This document shows positions 44,409-51,913 of a stretch of DNA of 64,000 nucleotides, in pieces (positions within the stretch are counted from its first letter, which is position 1; each line of letters starts with the position of its first letter). Origin of the DNA: an uncultured Cohaesibacter sp. (GTDB lineage: Bacteria > Pseudomonadota > Alphaproteobacteria > Rhizobiales > Cohaesibacteraceae). The stretch spans positions 3,947,501-4,011,500 of the forward strand of contig NZ_OY762905.1 of the NCBI RefSeq assembly GCF_963666525.1, written 5' to 3'. The notes under the pieces are model-generated. The model ran no database searches. It worked only from the letters and a program-made list of their open reading frames with translations, and had not been told where the DNA came from. A program made the position numbers and the translations under genes.

Positions 44409-44918
44409 ATGCCTTTTGACGCGCCTGTGGTAACGGCAACAGCCGGAACACCTTTTGTTGAGGTCGTCGGGGTTTTTTATCGTGCCATCGACCCGGCTTT
44501 CAGGGAGTTTGCCATTGCAGGCTCCAGAACCGCCGGACGATATTCCCGCTCCGATCAGCCAACACTCTATCTGAGTTCATCCCCTGCGGGGGTTGCTGCG
44601 GCCATGATCGCGCACAAGAAAGAGCGGAGCGAAAATTTGTCGCTGGTTTCGGTGCATGTCTCGGCAAGCAGGATTGTGGATCTGCGCGATGAAGCCGCCA
44701 GAACCGCCGCCGGGATTGCGCTTGAGGATGCGACGGCCTCCTGGCAGGACGTCGTCGCCGAAGGTGGAAGTCCGCGCTCGTGGAACGTCAGGGGCCAGCT
44801 TGAAGCAATCGGTGCCGAGGGCCTGATCGATCCATCCCGCAAGGAGCCAGGCCTTTGGCATCTGGTGCTCTTTGCCTGGAACCGCGATGGTGCTGCCCGC
44901 ATCGATCTGTTGGATTGA
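44409..44918 (+). CDS. RES-domain protein (solo, catalytic Glu apparently lost)
   Basis: Codes for 169 residues from an ATG with GGGGAGG seven bases upstream. RES domains are NAD+-degrading toxins, usually with a Xre-type antitoxin gene just upstream. Seen here: VVGVFYRAIDPAFREFAIAG with the conserved Arg, the AGRYS turn, and TLYLSSSPAGVAAAMIAH. In typical RES proteins the Tyr-Leu strand is followed by a helix carrying a conserved Glu (consensus YLA-x4-A-L-x-E); at that place this protein has Ala. No antitoxin gene lies on either side: the upstream neighbour is the DnaJ-like gene behind a terminator. Family call moderate; activity doubtful. Confidence 0.7.
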   Translation: MPFDAPVVTATAGTPFVEVVGVFYRAIDPAFREFAIAGSRTAGRYSRSDQPTLYLSSSPAGVAAAMIAHKKERSENLSLVSVHVSASRIVDLRDEAARTAAGIALEDATASWQDVVAEGGSPRSWNVRGQLEAIGAEGLIDPSRKEPGLWHLVLFAWNRDGAARIDLLD

Positions 44919-44927
44919 CCCTTCCGG

Positions 44928-46091
44928 CTACTTCGCCTCGCCAACCTTCTTGAGGGCGATGAGGGTCAGGATGGGGCCGAAGACCTCGAAAATGATGGTC
45001 GTGCCGATGGTGATGGCCAGCAGTTGGTGCCCGATGGCGGGGAAATGATCCTGTGCCACCAGTGCCATTCCAAGCGCCACCCCCGCTTGCGGCATCAGTG
45101 CCAGCCCGATCCAGCGCCTGTGACAGGTGAGGCAACCGGCCAGCCGACATCCGATCCAGCCCCCGATGAGCCGTCCCAGTATTCTCAGCGCGATATAGCC
45201 CATCCCCACAAGGCCGATATCGGCGACCCCGGCCACCTGCAGTGATGCCCCTGCGAGCACGAAGAAGAACACCATGAACGGCCATTCGATATGCTCGATC
45301 TCATGGAAGGGACGATTGTGGTGGTGGGCGAAATTGACGATGATGAAGCCAGCGATCATCCCGGACAGCAGGAAGGAAACGTCAAGCCAGATGGCAAACC
45401 CCGCGCAGAGAAACACCAGCCCGACCGCTTCCAACTGCATTGGTTCACCGGGGCGGATGCGTCCGGAGAGATAGGACGCCGGAAAGCCGATCATGCCGCC
45501 GACCAATACCGCGCCGCCCAGCTCGCGCACCGCGTTCCAGAGAATGTCATCGAAGCCGCCGCCGGACACCGCCTTGGCTATGACCAGAAGGAGGCTGAAG
45601 ACGATCAGTCCCCATGCGTCATCGATGGCAACAATGCCCAGCAGGGCCTTGGCGAACGGACCCTTTGCACCGGTTTGGCGAATGACATCCTGAGACGCTG
45701 CCGGATCGGTGGCGGTGCCGATCCCGGCGAGCAGGATTGCCATGAGAAAGGATGAGCCAAGGACGATGAGGCCTCCCCATGTTATCAACGCCGTCAGCAC
45801 CACCACGACCGCCGATACCACAAGAATGATCTTGCCGCGCCGGCGCAGAGACGCGAGCGAGAGATGGCCGCCAAGCAGAAAGGCAACCATCGTCAGGGCT
45901 GTGGCGGAAAGGATTTCATACCATTCTTCGAACTGGTCGGGGAGCAGATCCAGCCCCGATGGGCCGATGATGACTCCGAACAGGATGAGCAGAGTGACAC
46001 GCGGCAGACGTGTCCGTCGGCCAAGTTCATCCGTAACCAGTCCGACAAGCAGGATTCCGCCAAGAGAGAGAAACAGGAGATGCAGGTCCAT
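44928..46091 (-). CDS. cation:proton antiporter (CPA-type)
   Basis: Codes for 387 residues with about 12 hydrophobic segments and no cytoplasmic Rossmann domain, so a short CPA1/CPA2-type exchanger. Seen: LGRRTRLPRVTLLILFGVII early, the discontinuous-helix motif GIGTATDPAASQDVIRQTGA, the ion-binding Asp pair of GIVAIDDAWGLIVFSLLLVI, and PFMVFFFVLAGASLQV. It exchanges Na+ or K+ for protons to keep pH and ion balance. The stop is nine bases from the convergent RES gene. Upstream on the same strand is a hydroxyacid dehydrogenase; co-transcription is possible. Confidence 0.87.
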   Translation of the reverse strand: MDLHLLFLSLGGILLVGLVTDELGRRTRLPRVTLLILFGVIIGPSGLDLLPDQFEEWYEILSATALTMVAFLLGGHLSLASLRRRGKIILVVSAVVVVLTALITWGGLIVLGSSFLMAILLAGIGTATDPAASQDVIRQTGAKGPFAKALLGIVAIDDAWGLIVFSLLLVIAKAVSGGGFDDILWNAVRELGGAVLVGGMIGFPASYLSGRIRPGEPMQLEAVGLVFLCAGFAIWLDVSFLLSGMIAGFIIVNFAHHHNRPFHEIEHIEWPFMVFFFVLAGASLQVAGVADIGLVGMGYIALRILGRLIGGWIGCRLAGCLTCHRRWIGLALMPQAGVALGMALVAQDHFPAIGHQLLAITIGTTIIFEVFGPILTLIALKKVGEAK

Positions 46092-46245
46092 GGTGCCGCC
46101 TCGTCCTCTGGGCGTCCATCGTGATCGTTGAAAGGATCATGAGCGCCGGTTCGGGAAGGCGGGGGATACACCTCCGCCTTTCTTCGGGACTATACACCTT
46201 TTAGCCGTCGGCCGCGAACCAACCTTCAGACCTGTTGGCTTGCGG

Positions 46246-47187
46246 TCAGTTGACCGGTGTCAGCAGGGGCTTGCCCGCGAAATGGGCGGCGAGATTGTCG
46301 ACGACCAACTGGGACATAGCGCCCCGTGTCTCTATGGTGCCTGAGGCGTTGTGCGGATGCAGGACCACATTGGGGAGGCTGTTGAAGGCCGGATCGGACT
46401 TGGGTTCATTGAGGAAGACGTCGAGCCCGGCGCTGCCGAGGCTTCCTGTTCCGAGGCAGTCGATAAGGGCGGCTTCATCTACCACACTGCCGCGGGCAAT
46501 GTTGATGAAACTGCCTTCCGGGCCCAGCGCTTCCAGCACTTCGCGGCTGATTATGCCTTCCGTCGAGGCGCCACCGGGCATGGCCGCAATCAGCACATCG
46601 GCCCACGCGGCCATGGCGACGATATCGCCCATATAGTGATAGGAAACGTCGCTCTGCTCGTGGCGTCCATTATAGGCAAGTTCAACGCCCATAGGTTCGA
46701 GTCGGGCGGCGATGGCCTTGCCGATGCGGCCAAGACCGGCGATGCCGACCTTCTTGCCACGGATGGAACGGGTGAGCGGCATGGCGCCCTTGTTCACCCA
46801 CGACCCGTCGCGCACATAGGCATCACCCTTGATCATCTCGCGACGCACGGCCAGAAACAGGGCAACAGCCATGTCGGCCACGTCATCGGTCAACACATCG
46901 GGGGTGTTGGTCACCTTGACCCCATGCTCGCTGCAGGCATCCACGTCGATGGCGTCATAGCCAACGCCCGAGGAGGAGACGATCTTGAGATTGGGCAGAT
47001 TTTCGACCTCCACGCGGGTGATGCCACGTCCGCCGTTGGTGACGACTGCGAGAATCTTGTCGCTGACAGCTGCCAGAAGGGCAGCCTTGTCGTCTGCCTG
47101 ATCAAGGCGATGGATCGTATAGGTGGCATCCAACTGCGCCTGCTGGTCTGGGCGTAGGGGAACGAGAACAAGAACGTCCGGTTTCAT
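46246..47187 (-). CDS. 2-hydroxyacid dehydrogenase (glyoxylate/hydroxypyruvate reductase-like)
   Basis: Codes for 313 residues; AAGGAAA precedes the ATG. D-isomer-specific 2-hydroxyacid dehydrogenase fold: substrate strand VVTNGGRGI, GVGYDAIDVDACSEHGVKVT, Rossmann loop GIAGLGRIGKAIAARLEPMG, catalytic Arg in NIARGSVVDE, Glu near GLDVFLNEP and His in LHPHNASGT. Reduces 2-keto acids such as hydroxypyruvate or glyoxylate with NAD(P)H. With mtnN and a second dehydrogenase in the next 2 kb it forms a small cluster of keto-acid and nucleoside salvage enzymes, but a shared pathway is not shown. Confidence 0.88.
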   Translation of the reverse strand: MKPDVLVLVPLRPDQQAQLDATYTIHRLDQADDKAALLAAVSDKILAVVTNGGRGITRVEVENLPNLKIVSSSGVGYDAIDVDACSEHGVKVTNTPDVLTDDVADMAVALFLAVRREMIKGDAYVRDGSWVNKGAMPLTRSIRGKKVGIAGLGRIGKAIAARLEPMGVELAYNGRHEQSDVSYHYMGDIVAMAAWADVLIAAMPGGASTEGIISREVLEALGPEGSFINIARGSVVDEAALIDCLGTGSLGSAGLDVFLNEPKSDPAFNSLPNVVLHPHNASGTIETRGAMSQLVVDNLAAHFAGKPLLTPVN

Positions 47188-47587
47188 TTCTTGGTTTCCT
47201 TGATGCTGGCTCGGAATATTCCCTCTCTGCCGTAGTGGGGAGGCGTGCCGTAGACGGTGCTTGGCAGGAGAGGGACATGAGCGAAAGAAGAAGGGGGCCG
47301 GGTAAGCCATACTGGGATATTAGCTGCAATACGGGGCAGCTGTAAATCCGGGACTTGCCGACCGGCCGATCTTTCCGCAACCAAGCCCGGCGTCGAAATT
47401 GACCCTGATGCGGTATTGGTCGCGACCTTATGGGCTTGGATTCACGGCCATTTCGATGTAGCACCAAGAGAGCCCTCCGCTTGCAACCGGAACAGGAACG
47501 AACGGAAGGCGGACTCTGGTGCCTATGGAGCAGGGCTGCTCCGCAAACCGAAAACCGCCCGGATGGGCTGAACTCTAAGGCAAGACA
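47188..47587. other. divergent intergenic region
   Basis: Between a dehydrogenase (-) and mtnN (+). About 400 bases, no supported gene; a weak AAGGCAAG precedes mtnN. Likely holds both promoters. Confidence 0.4.
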
Positions 47588-48226
47588 ATGGATTATGAAC
47601 TCAAGACCGTCGCGGGCAAGCGCATTCTCTATGTCATGGCGGTAGACGCCGAATATGGCGACCATCTGCGCGAAAGGATCGTGCCGCTGATGACCGGAGT
47701 CGGTCCGGTGGAGTCTGCGATCGTGGTGGCGTCGTTCCTTGCCAGACTGTCGGCAACCGGCCAGAAGCCGGATCTGGTGGTCTCGCTCGGCTCGGCCGGC
47801 TCGGCCAATCTGGAGCAGACAGAAGTCTATCAGGCAACCTTCATCAGCTATCGCGACATGGACACCTCGCCACTTGGCTTCGAGAAGGGCAAAACGCCCT
47901 TTGTCGATCTGCCCGTCAAGGTGCCGATGCCGTTCCATATTCCCGGCGTCAAGGAAGCGACGCTTTCAACCGGCGGCAATATCGTGTCTGGCTCGGCCTA
48001 TGACAGCATCGATGCGGACATGGTGGATATGGAGAGCTTTGCGGTGCTGCGGGCCTGCATGCTGCATGATGTGCCGATGATCGGCCTGCGCGGCATTTCC
48101 GATGGCAAGAAGGAGCTGACCCACGTCAACGACTGGAAGGAATATCTCCATGTCGTCGATGCCAATCTGGCCAAGGTCGTCTCGACGCTGGAGCAGGCAA
48201 TAGAGGATGGCGCGATCAGACTCTGA
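47588..48226 (+). CDS. mtnN: 5'-methylthioadenosine/S-adenosylhomocysteine nucleosidase
   Basis: Codes for 212 residues. Cleaves adenine from methylthioadenosine, S-adenosylhomocysteine and 5'-deoxyadenosine. Seen: LYVMAVDAEYG, with the Glu of the first strand, LMTGVGPVESAIVVASFLA, VVSLGSAGSANL, and the adenine/ribose site in IDADMVDMESFAVLRACML followed by LRGISDGKK with the catalytic Asp. Slightly shorter than the E. coli protein. It is the only gene between two hydroxyacid dehydrogenases. Convergent with the second dehydrogenase behind a strong hairpin. Confidence 0.88.
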   Translation: MDYELKTVAGKRILYVMAVDAEYGDHLRERIVPLMTGVGPVESAIVVASFLARLSATGQKPDLVVSLGSAGSANLEQTEVYQATFISYRDMDTSPLGFEKGKTPFVDLPVKVPMPFHIPGVKEATLSTGGNIVSGSAYDSIDADMVDMESFAVLRACMLHDVPMIGLRGISDGKKELTHVNDWKEYLHVVDANLAKVVSTLEQAIEDGAIRL

Positions 48227-48255
48227 GTCTCGCCCGCAGCTCGTGTTTTGTGTGA

Positions 48256-48278
48256 GGCCGACCGGCGACCGGTCGGCC
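48256..48278. terminator. hairpin between convergent mtnN and dehydrogenase genes
   Basis: Perfect 10-bp stem GGCCGACCGG / CCGGTCGGCC with a 3-base loop. No T-run. Confidence 0.6.
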
Positions 48279-48285
48279 CACTGGA

Positions 48286-49218
48286 TTATCCCAGATTGAG
48301 ACTGGTGGCCGGGCGCTTGCCGGAGAGAGCGGTCAGCACATTTTGCACCGAGGCAACGGCGATCCGGCGCATGGCTTCTTCGGTGGCGCCCCCTAGATGA
48401 GGCGCAAAGATCACGCGATCCGACTGCCCGAGCGCGCCCTGTGGAGCGTCATCCTGATAGACATCGAGGCCGGCCGCAAACAGATGGCCAGAGTTGAGAG
48501 CTTCCAGCAGAGCATCCTCGTCCACCAGTCCGGCCCGGGCTGTGTTGACCAGAATGGCTCCCGGCTTGGTCAGTGCCAGGCTCTGCCGGTTGATCATGTG
48601 GCGGGTTTCGGGACGGAACGGGGTGTGCAGGGAGATGAGATCAGCCTCTGCAAGTCCTGCTTCCAGAGAGCTGGCGCGTTCGAAGTCGCCGATATCGCTG
48701 GCCCTTGGCGAATGCACCAGAACCCTCATGTCGAGGGCGCCGCGCAACATCTTGCCAAGGCGCGAGCCGGTATGACCCCAGCCGACCACCAATGCGGTCT
48801 TGCCCTGCAGTTCAACGGTCTTGTTGCGGTTGCGGAAACCGAATTTTCCGGCTCGCTCTTCCCTGTCTGCTGCGGGAAGCAGACGGGCCGCGGCCAGCGC
48901 CAACCCAAGGGCCAGCTCGGAAACCGACTGCGCATTGGCGCCCGGGGTGTTGCAGACCAGCACACCGTGGCGGGTGGCTGATTCCTTGTCGACAGCATCA
49001 TGCCCGGCACCATGCACGACAACCACCTTGAGGATGTCGGCGGCAGCAAAGGCCTCTTCCTTGAAGCCCGCATCGCGCGTGATGACGGCTTCGCAGCCCG
49101 GCACCAGCGAAGCGACGGTGGACATGGATGGATCAGGACAGATCACGGGCTCGATCCCGTTCTGTCGCAACAGGTCTAGGCCTTCCTCATGGACAGGCTG
49201 TACGATTAGACATTTCAT
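48286..49218 (-). CDS. 2-hydroxyacid dehydrogenase (SerA-like), second copy
   Basis: Codes for 310 residues beginning MKCLIVQPVHEEGLDLLRQN; a longer frame is not typical. Same family as the previous dehydrogenase but distant in sequence: KVVVVHGAGHDAVDKESATR, Rossmann motif LVVGWGHTGSRLGKMLRGAL (GxGxxG as GWGHTG), catalytic Arg in NTARAGLVDEDALLEALNSG, and His in APHLGGATEEAM, the last typical of phosphoglycerate-dehydrogenase-like enzymes. The substrate is unknown; 3-phosphoglycerate, hydroxypyruvate or malonic-type keto acids are options. Confidence 0.85.
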   Translation of the reverse strand: MKCLIVQPVHEEGLDLLRQNGIEPVICPDPSMSTVASLVPGCEAVITRDAGFKEEAFAAADILKVVVVHGAGHDAVDKESATRHGVLVCNTPGANAQSVSELALGLALAAARLLPAADREERAGKFGFRNRNKTVELQGKTALVVGWGHTGSRLGKMLRGALDMRVLVHSPRASDIGDFERASSLEAGLAEADLISLHTPFRPETRHMINRQSLALTKPGAILVNTARAGLVDEDALLEALNSGHLFAAGLDVYQDDAPQGALGQSDRVIFAPHLGGATEEAMRRIAVASVQNVLTALSGKRPATSLNLG

Positions 49219-49369
49219 GGTGTTTGTTCGTCTTTTTATGGTTTTGACTGGTCTGCTCTGAATATAGAGAAATTGAGCGCCGGGCAAGATGCTGCGGACC
49301 GGAACGGCAAGACGCTTGCCGCGGGTGTCCCGACCCGATGTTGCATGCGCGGGCGCTCTGCCTTTGCTC

Positions 49370-50008
49370 TCAGCTCAGGGGCAGGTCGCGATAGCGATAC
49401 AGCACGGCACCGTCATAGCCTTCATAGACCTCGTGGCCTTCCGGCACATGAAGCATGTGCTGCATGCCGGCACGCTGGGCTGCTTCAATGCCGACTTCGC
49501 TGTCCTCGACCACCAGACAGTTTTCCGGCGCAAAGCCCATGGATTTCGCAGCATAGAGGAAGAGGCCCGGATCCGGTTTCCAGAGTTTCACATCATACGA
49601 GCTGAACAGACGACCTTCAAAATACGGCAGAATGCCCGTGAGGCCCAGCGAGTGGCGCATCTTCTTGATGGGGCCCGCCGAGGCGATGCATTTGGCAATC
49701 TTGAGGGCCGGGACCACATCCAGCACATCCGGATAGGCCTTCAGCCCGGCTTCGAACAGCTCTGCCACATGGGCACGGTAGGTGGTTTCATAATCATCTG
49801 CCAGCTTGTGGCCGACCCGACCTTCCATGGCTTCGACAATCTTGTGAAACTGTACGCCGCGCAGGTTGGCGACCATATAGTTCACGTCCCAGTCCAGATC
49901 GGGCACCGTGTCACAATAGCCTTGCAGGCTCAGGATTTCACTATCGACCAGGGTGCCGTCCAGATCGAAGATGACGCATTGAATGCGGTCAAGGTCCAGC
50001 TTGTTCAT
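49370..50008 (-). CDS. HAD-IA phosphatase, YieH-like (6-phosphogluconate phosphatase type)
   Basis: Codes for 212 residues. HAD motifs: CVIFDLDGTLVDSE (nucleophile Asp), IASAGPIKKMRHSLGL (motif II Ser), RLFSSYDVKLWKPDPGLFLY (motif III Lys) and LVVEDSEVGIEAAQRAGM (motif IV). The block PDPGLFLYAAKSMGFAPENC closely parallels E. coli YieH, a 6-phosphogluconate phosphatase, so that activity is a fair guess. It stands alone next to the Cys-rich peptide gene, which is divergent. Confidence 0.88.
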   Translation of the reverse strand: MNKLDLDRIQCVIFDLDGTLVDSEILSLQGYCDTVPDLDWDVNYMVANLRGVQFHKIVEAMEGRVGHKLADDYETTYRAHVAELFEAGLKAYPDVLDVVPALKIAKCIASAGPIKKMRHSLGLTGILPYFEGRLFSSYDVKLWKPDPGLFLYAAKSMGFAPENCLVVEDSEVGIEAAQRAGMQHMLHVPEGHEVYEGYDGAVLYRYRDLPLS

Positions 50009-50193
50009 CGGGAGTTGTCTTTCTTGAAAAGCGGAGAAATGCGGGGGGATGGAATTTCTTCAGAGGCTTATCATAGATATTGCTCATACCAAACATGCGA
50101 TTTGGATCATGTCGGAGCGCTTGTGGATGCCGATGATCTAGTTTAGAGTTGCTTTAAATCAAAAACCAAAAAAATCCGCTAAGGAGCTGAACC

Positions 50194-50337
50194 ATGTCGA
50201 GCTATACCATCGCTAGTGCAAGAGTTTCACGTCTCAAACTCTCCCGTGAAGCTTACGGTCTTTGCCGTGATGCCTTCCGGTCTGTTGTCTGCAACCTGAT
50301 CGCCCCGTCTGCCTGCTGCTGCACCTGCAACAAGTAA
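50194..50337 (+). CDS. 47-residue cysteine-rich peptide
   Basis: ATG with AAGGAG eight bases upstream. The peptide begins MSSYTIASARVSRLKLSREA and ends LIAPSACCCTCNK; codons for the end are TGC TGC TGC ACC TGC. There are six cysteines: one near residue 24, one near 33, and four in the C-terminal CCCTC. The first 37 residues are Arg/Ser-rich and amphipathic, like a leader, with no hydrophobic helix. I recognise no family. A hairpin terminator follows directly. Neighbours are a YieH-like phosphatase and a DNA glycosylase, with no obvious modifying enzyme. Metal binding, redox, RiPP precursor and Cys-sensing leader are all possible. Reality is well supported by the ribosome-binding site and by the tight frame. 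Confidence 0.6.
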   Translation: MSSYTIASARVSRLKLSREAYGLCRDAFRSVVCNLIAPSACCCTCNK

Positions 50338-50351
50338 CAGCCACAAGCGCG

Positions 50352-50396
50352 GATGCGCGGGATCGTGACTTTTCACGCAAAAGTGATCCGCGCATC
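50352..50396. terminator. long hairpin after the Cys-rich peptide
   Basis: Outer arms GATGCGCGGGATC / GATCCGCGCATC (one bulge) and inner arms ACTTTT / AAAAGT around CACGC. It starts 14 bases after the stop codon and is also just past the convergent glycosylase gene, so it probably ends both. No T-run. Confidence 0.7.
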
Positions 50397-50403
50397 ATGA
50401 CGA

Positions 50404-51633
50404 TTACAGCCTGCTGACTGCCTCTCCCAACGAGCCGGATAGATCACCATCTGCGCCCACTCGAATGGCCTCAAGCCCCATCCATCCTGCCATCAGCGCC
50501 AGCTCTGTCGCCAGAGCGTCGGCCACCTTGCCCTTGTCGATTCCCTTTTCGCCATGGGCGGCAAACACTTCGAGGATGGCTTCCTGACGATTGGCCTTGA
50601 GGTCAAGCCGTGCCACCAGCCTGTCTCCCATCAGGAAGGGCAGGACGTAATAGCCGTACTGCCTCTTCTCCTTCGGCACGTAGATTTCGATGCGGTAGCG
50701 GAAGTCGAACAGGGCTTCCACCCGGTCGCGATACCAGACGAGGGAATCAAATGGCGCCAGCAATGCCTGACAGGTGGCGCGGGCCGGAAGACCGGCGTCC
50801 TTGTGCCGGTAGAGCGGCCCCAGCCAACCTTCCACCTCGACCGGTTCGACAACGCCTTCTTCCAGAAGGCTGTCGAGGGCTTGTCGCGCATCTTCCGTGG
50901 AAAGTCGGAAATAGTCCCTCAGGCATTTCTCCGAACCGATGCCATGGGATCTTGCCGCCATCGCCATCAGCTGACGGTGCGCCTCGTGCGTGTCCAGAGC
51001 CGGTTGCCCAAGAATGGCTGCAGGCAGCACGCGTTCGGGCAGATCGTAGTAGCGGGTGAAATTCTGTCGTCCCGCCGCAACGATATGCCCGCACCAGAAC
51101 AGAAACTCCAGCGCGATCTTGCTGTCATTCCAGCCCCACCACGAGCCCGAGCGACTGCCGCGCCGTTCCAGATCGGACACGCATAGCGGTCCACGTACCC
51201 CGATCTCTTCCAGAACGGACGCGATGACGTCCGGGTTTTCTTTTGCGTAACGGGAAAGCTTGCCCCAGACGCCCTGATGCTGCCGGGCCCGCTCCATGCG
51301 CCATGCGAGTGCCGGGTAGAGGCTGACGGGCAGCAGTGATGCCTCATGCCCCCAGTATTCGAAATAGCCCTTTTGTGCTCCCGAATTTGAAACCCCGTGC
51401 AAATGTCGGTCGACAGTGGCCTTGTCATAGGCACCAAGGCGGGCAAACAGCGTCAGATAGTGGGCGCGATCCAGCACGTTGACCGAGTCGATCTGCAACA
51501 GGGAAACCTGTTCGAAAACTCCGTCCAGATGGCGCTTGTCCTCCCGTTTGAGGCTCCGCCTTTGCGGCAGGAACCCCTGTGCCCTGAGGGCGATGCGTCT
51601 GGCTTGGGCTTTCGAAAGGCTCTGGTCTGTCAT
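50404..51633 (-). CDS. winged-helix DNA glycosylase, AlkX/YcaQ-like
   Basis: Codes for 409 residues. HTH_42/YcaQ family, which in E. coli (AlkX) unhooks interstrand crosslinks and in others (AlkZ) removes azinomycin adducts. Seen: the catalytic Gln-x-Asp motif Q47-I-D49 in SLLQIDSVNVLDRAHYLTLF, WGHEASLLPVSLYPAL, a KREDKRHLDGVF-type N terminus, the beta-rich middle LLAPFDSLVWYRDRVEALFD, and the C-terminal RQYGYYVLPFLMGDRLVARL. Length is the family norm. Crosslink repair enzyme, probably constitutive. The start was taken at the first Met of the family N terminus. Confidence 0.88.
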   Translation of the reverse strand: MTDQSLSKAQARRIALRAQGFLPQRRSLKREDKRHLDGVFEQVSLLQIDSVNVLDRAHYLTLFARLGAYDKATVDRHLHGVSNSGAQKGYFEYWGHEASLLPVSLYPALAWRMERARQHQGVWGKLSRYAKENPDVIASVLEEIGVRGPLCVSDLERRGSRSGSWWGWNDSKIALEFLFWCGHIVAAGRQNFTRYYDLPERVLPAAILGQPALDTHEAHRQLMAMAARSHGIGSEKCLRDYFRLSTEDARQALDSLLEEGVVEPVEVEGWLGPLYRHKDAGLPARATCQALLAPFDSLVWYRDRVEALFDFRYRIEIYVPKEKRQYGYYVLPFLMGDRLVARLDLKANRQEAILEVFAAHGEKGIDKGKVADALATELALMAGWMGLEAIRVGADGDLSGSLGEAVSRL

Positions 51634-51913
51634 GAAGCTGTTGCGAACCGTCTGGAATGATTGAAGAAAGAGGGATAGCCATCCACGAGATGGAAAATTG
51701 GCACCCGAGGTTGCAATGATCTGGTTGTGGAAGCGGGCGGCAACACCCTCGCACAGTCAAAAAGTTGAATAAACCGTAAATTTCGTCCTGCCGTGCGGCT
51801 CATGGTCTTGGTCCTGAAAGATTGCTGGGATACTCTGCCAGCAATTGGGTTCCACTTCTGTCACCGACGACATCCGACGGATGCCCAGTGGATCATAGGA
51901 AGGAATTGCCACA

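Noticed and set aside
46640-46720. tRNA-like GGTTCGAGTC sequence near 46695
   Set aside because: It lies inside a coding region and no cloverleaf can be formed around it.
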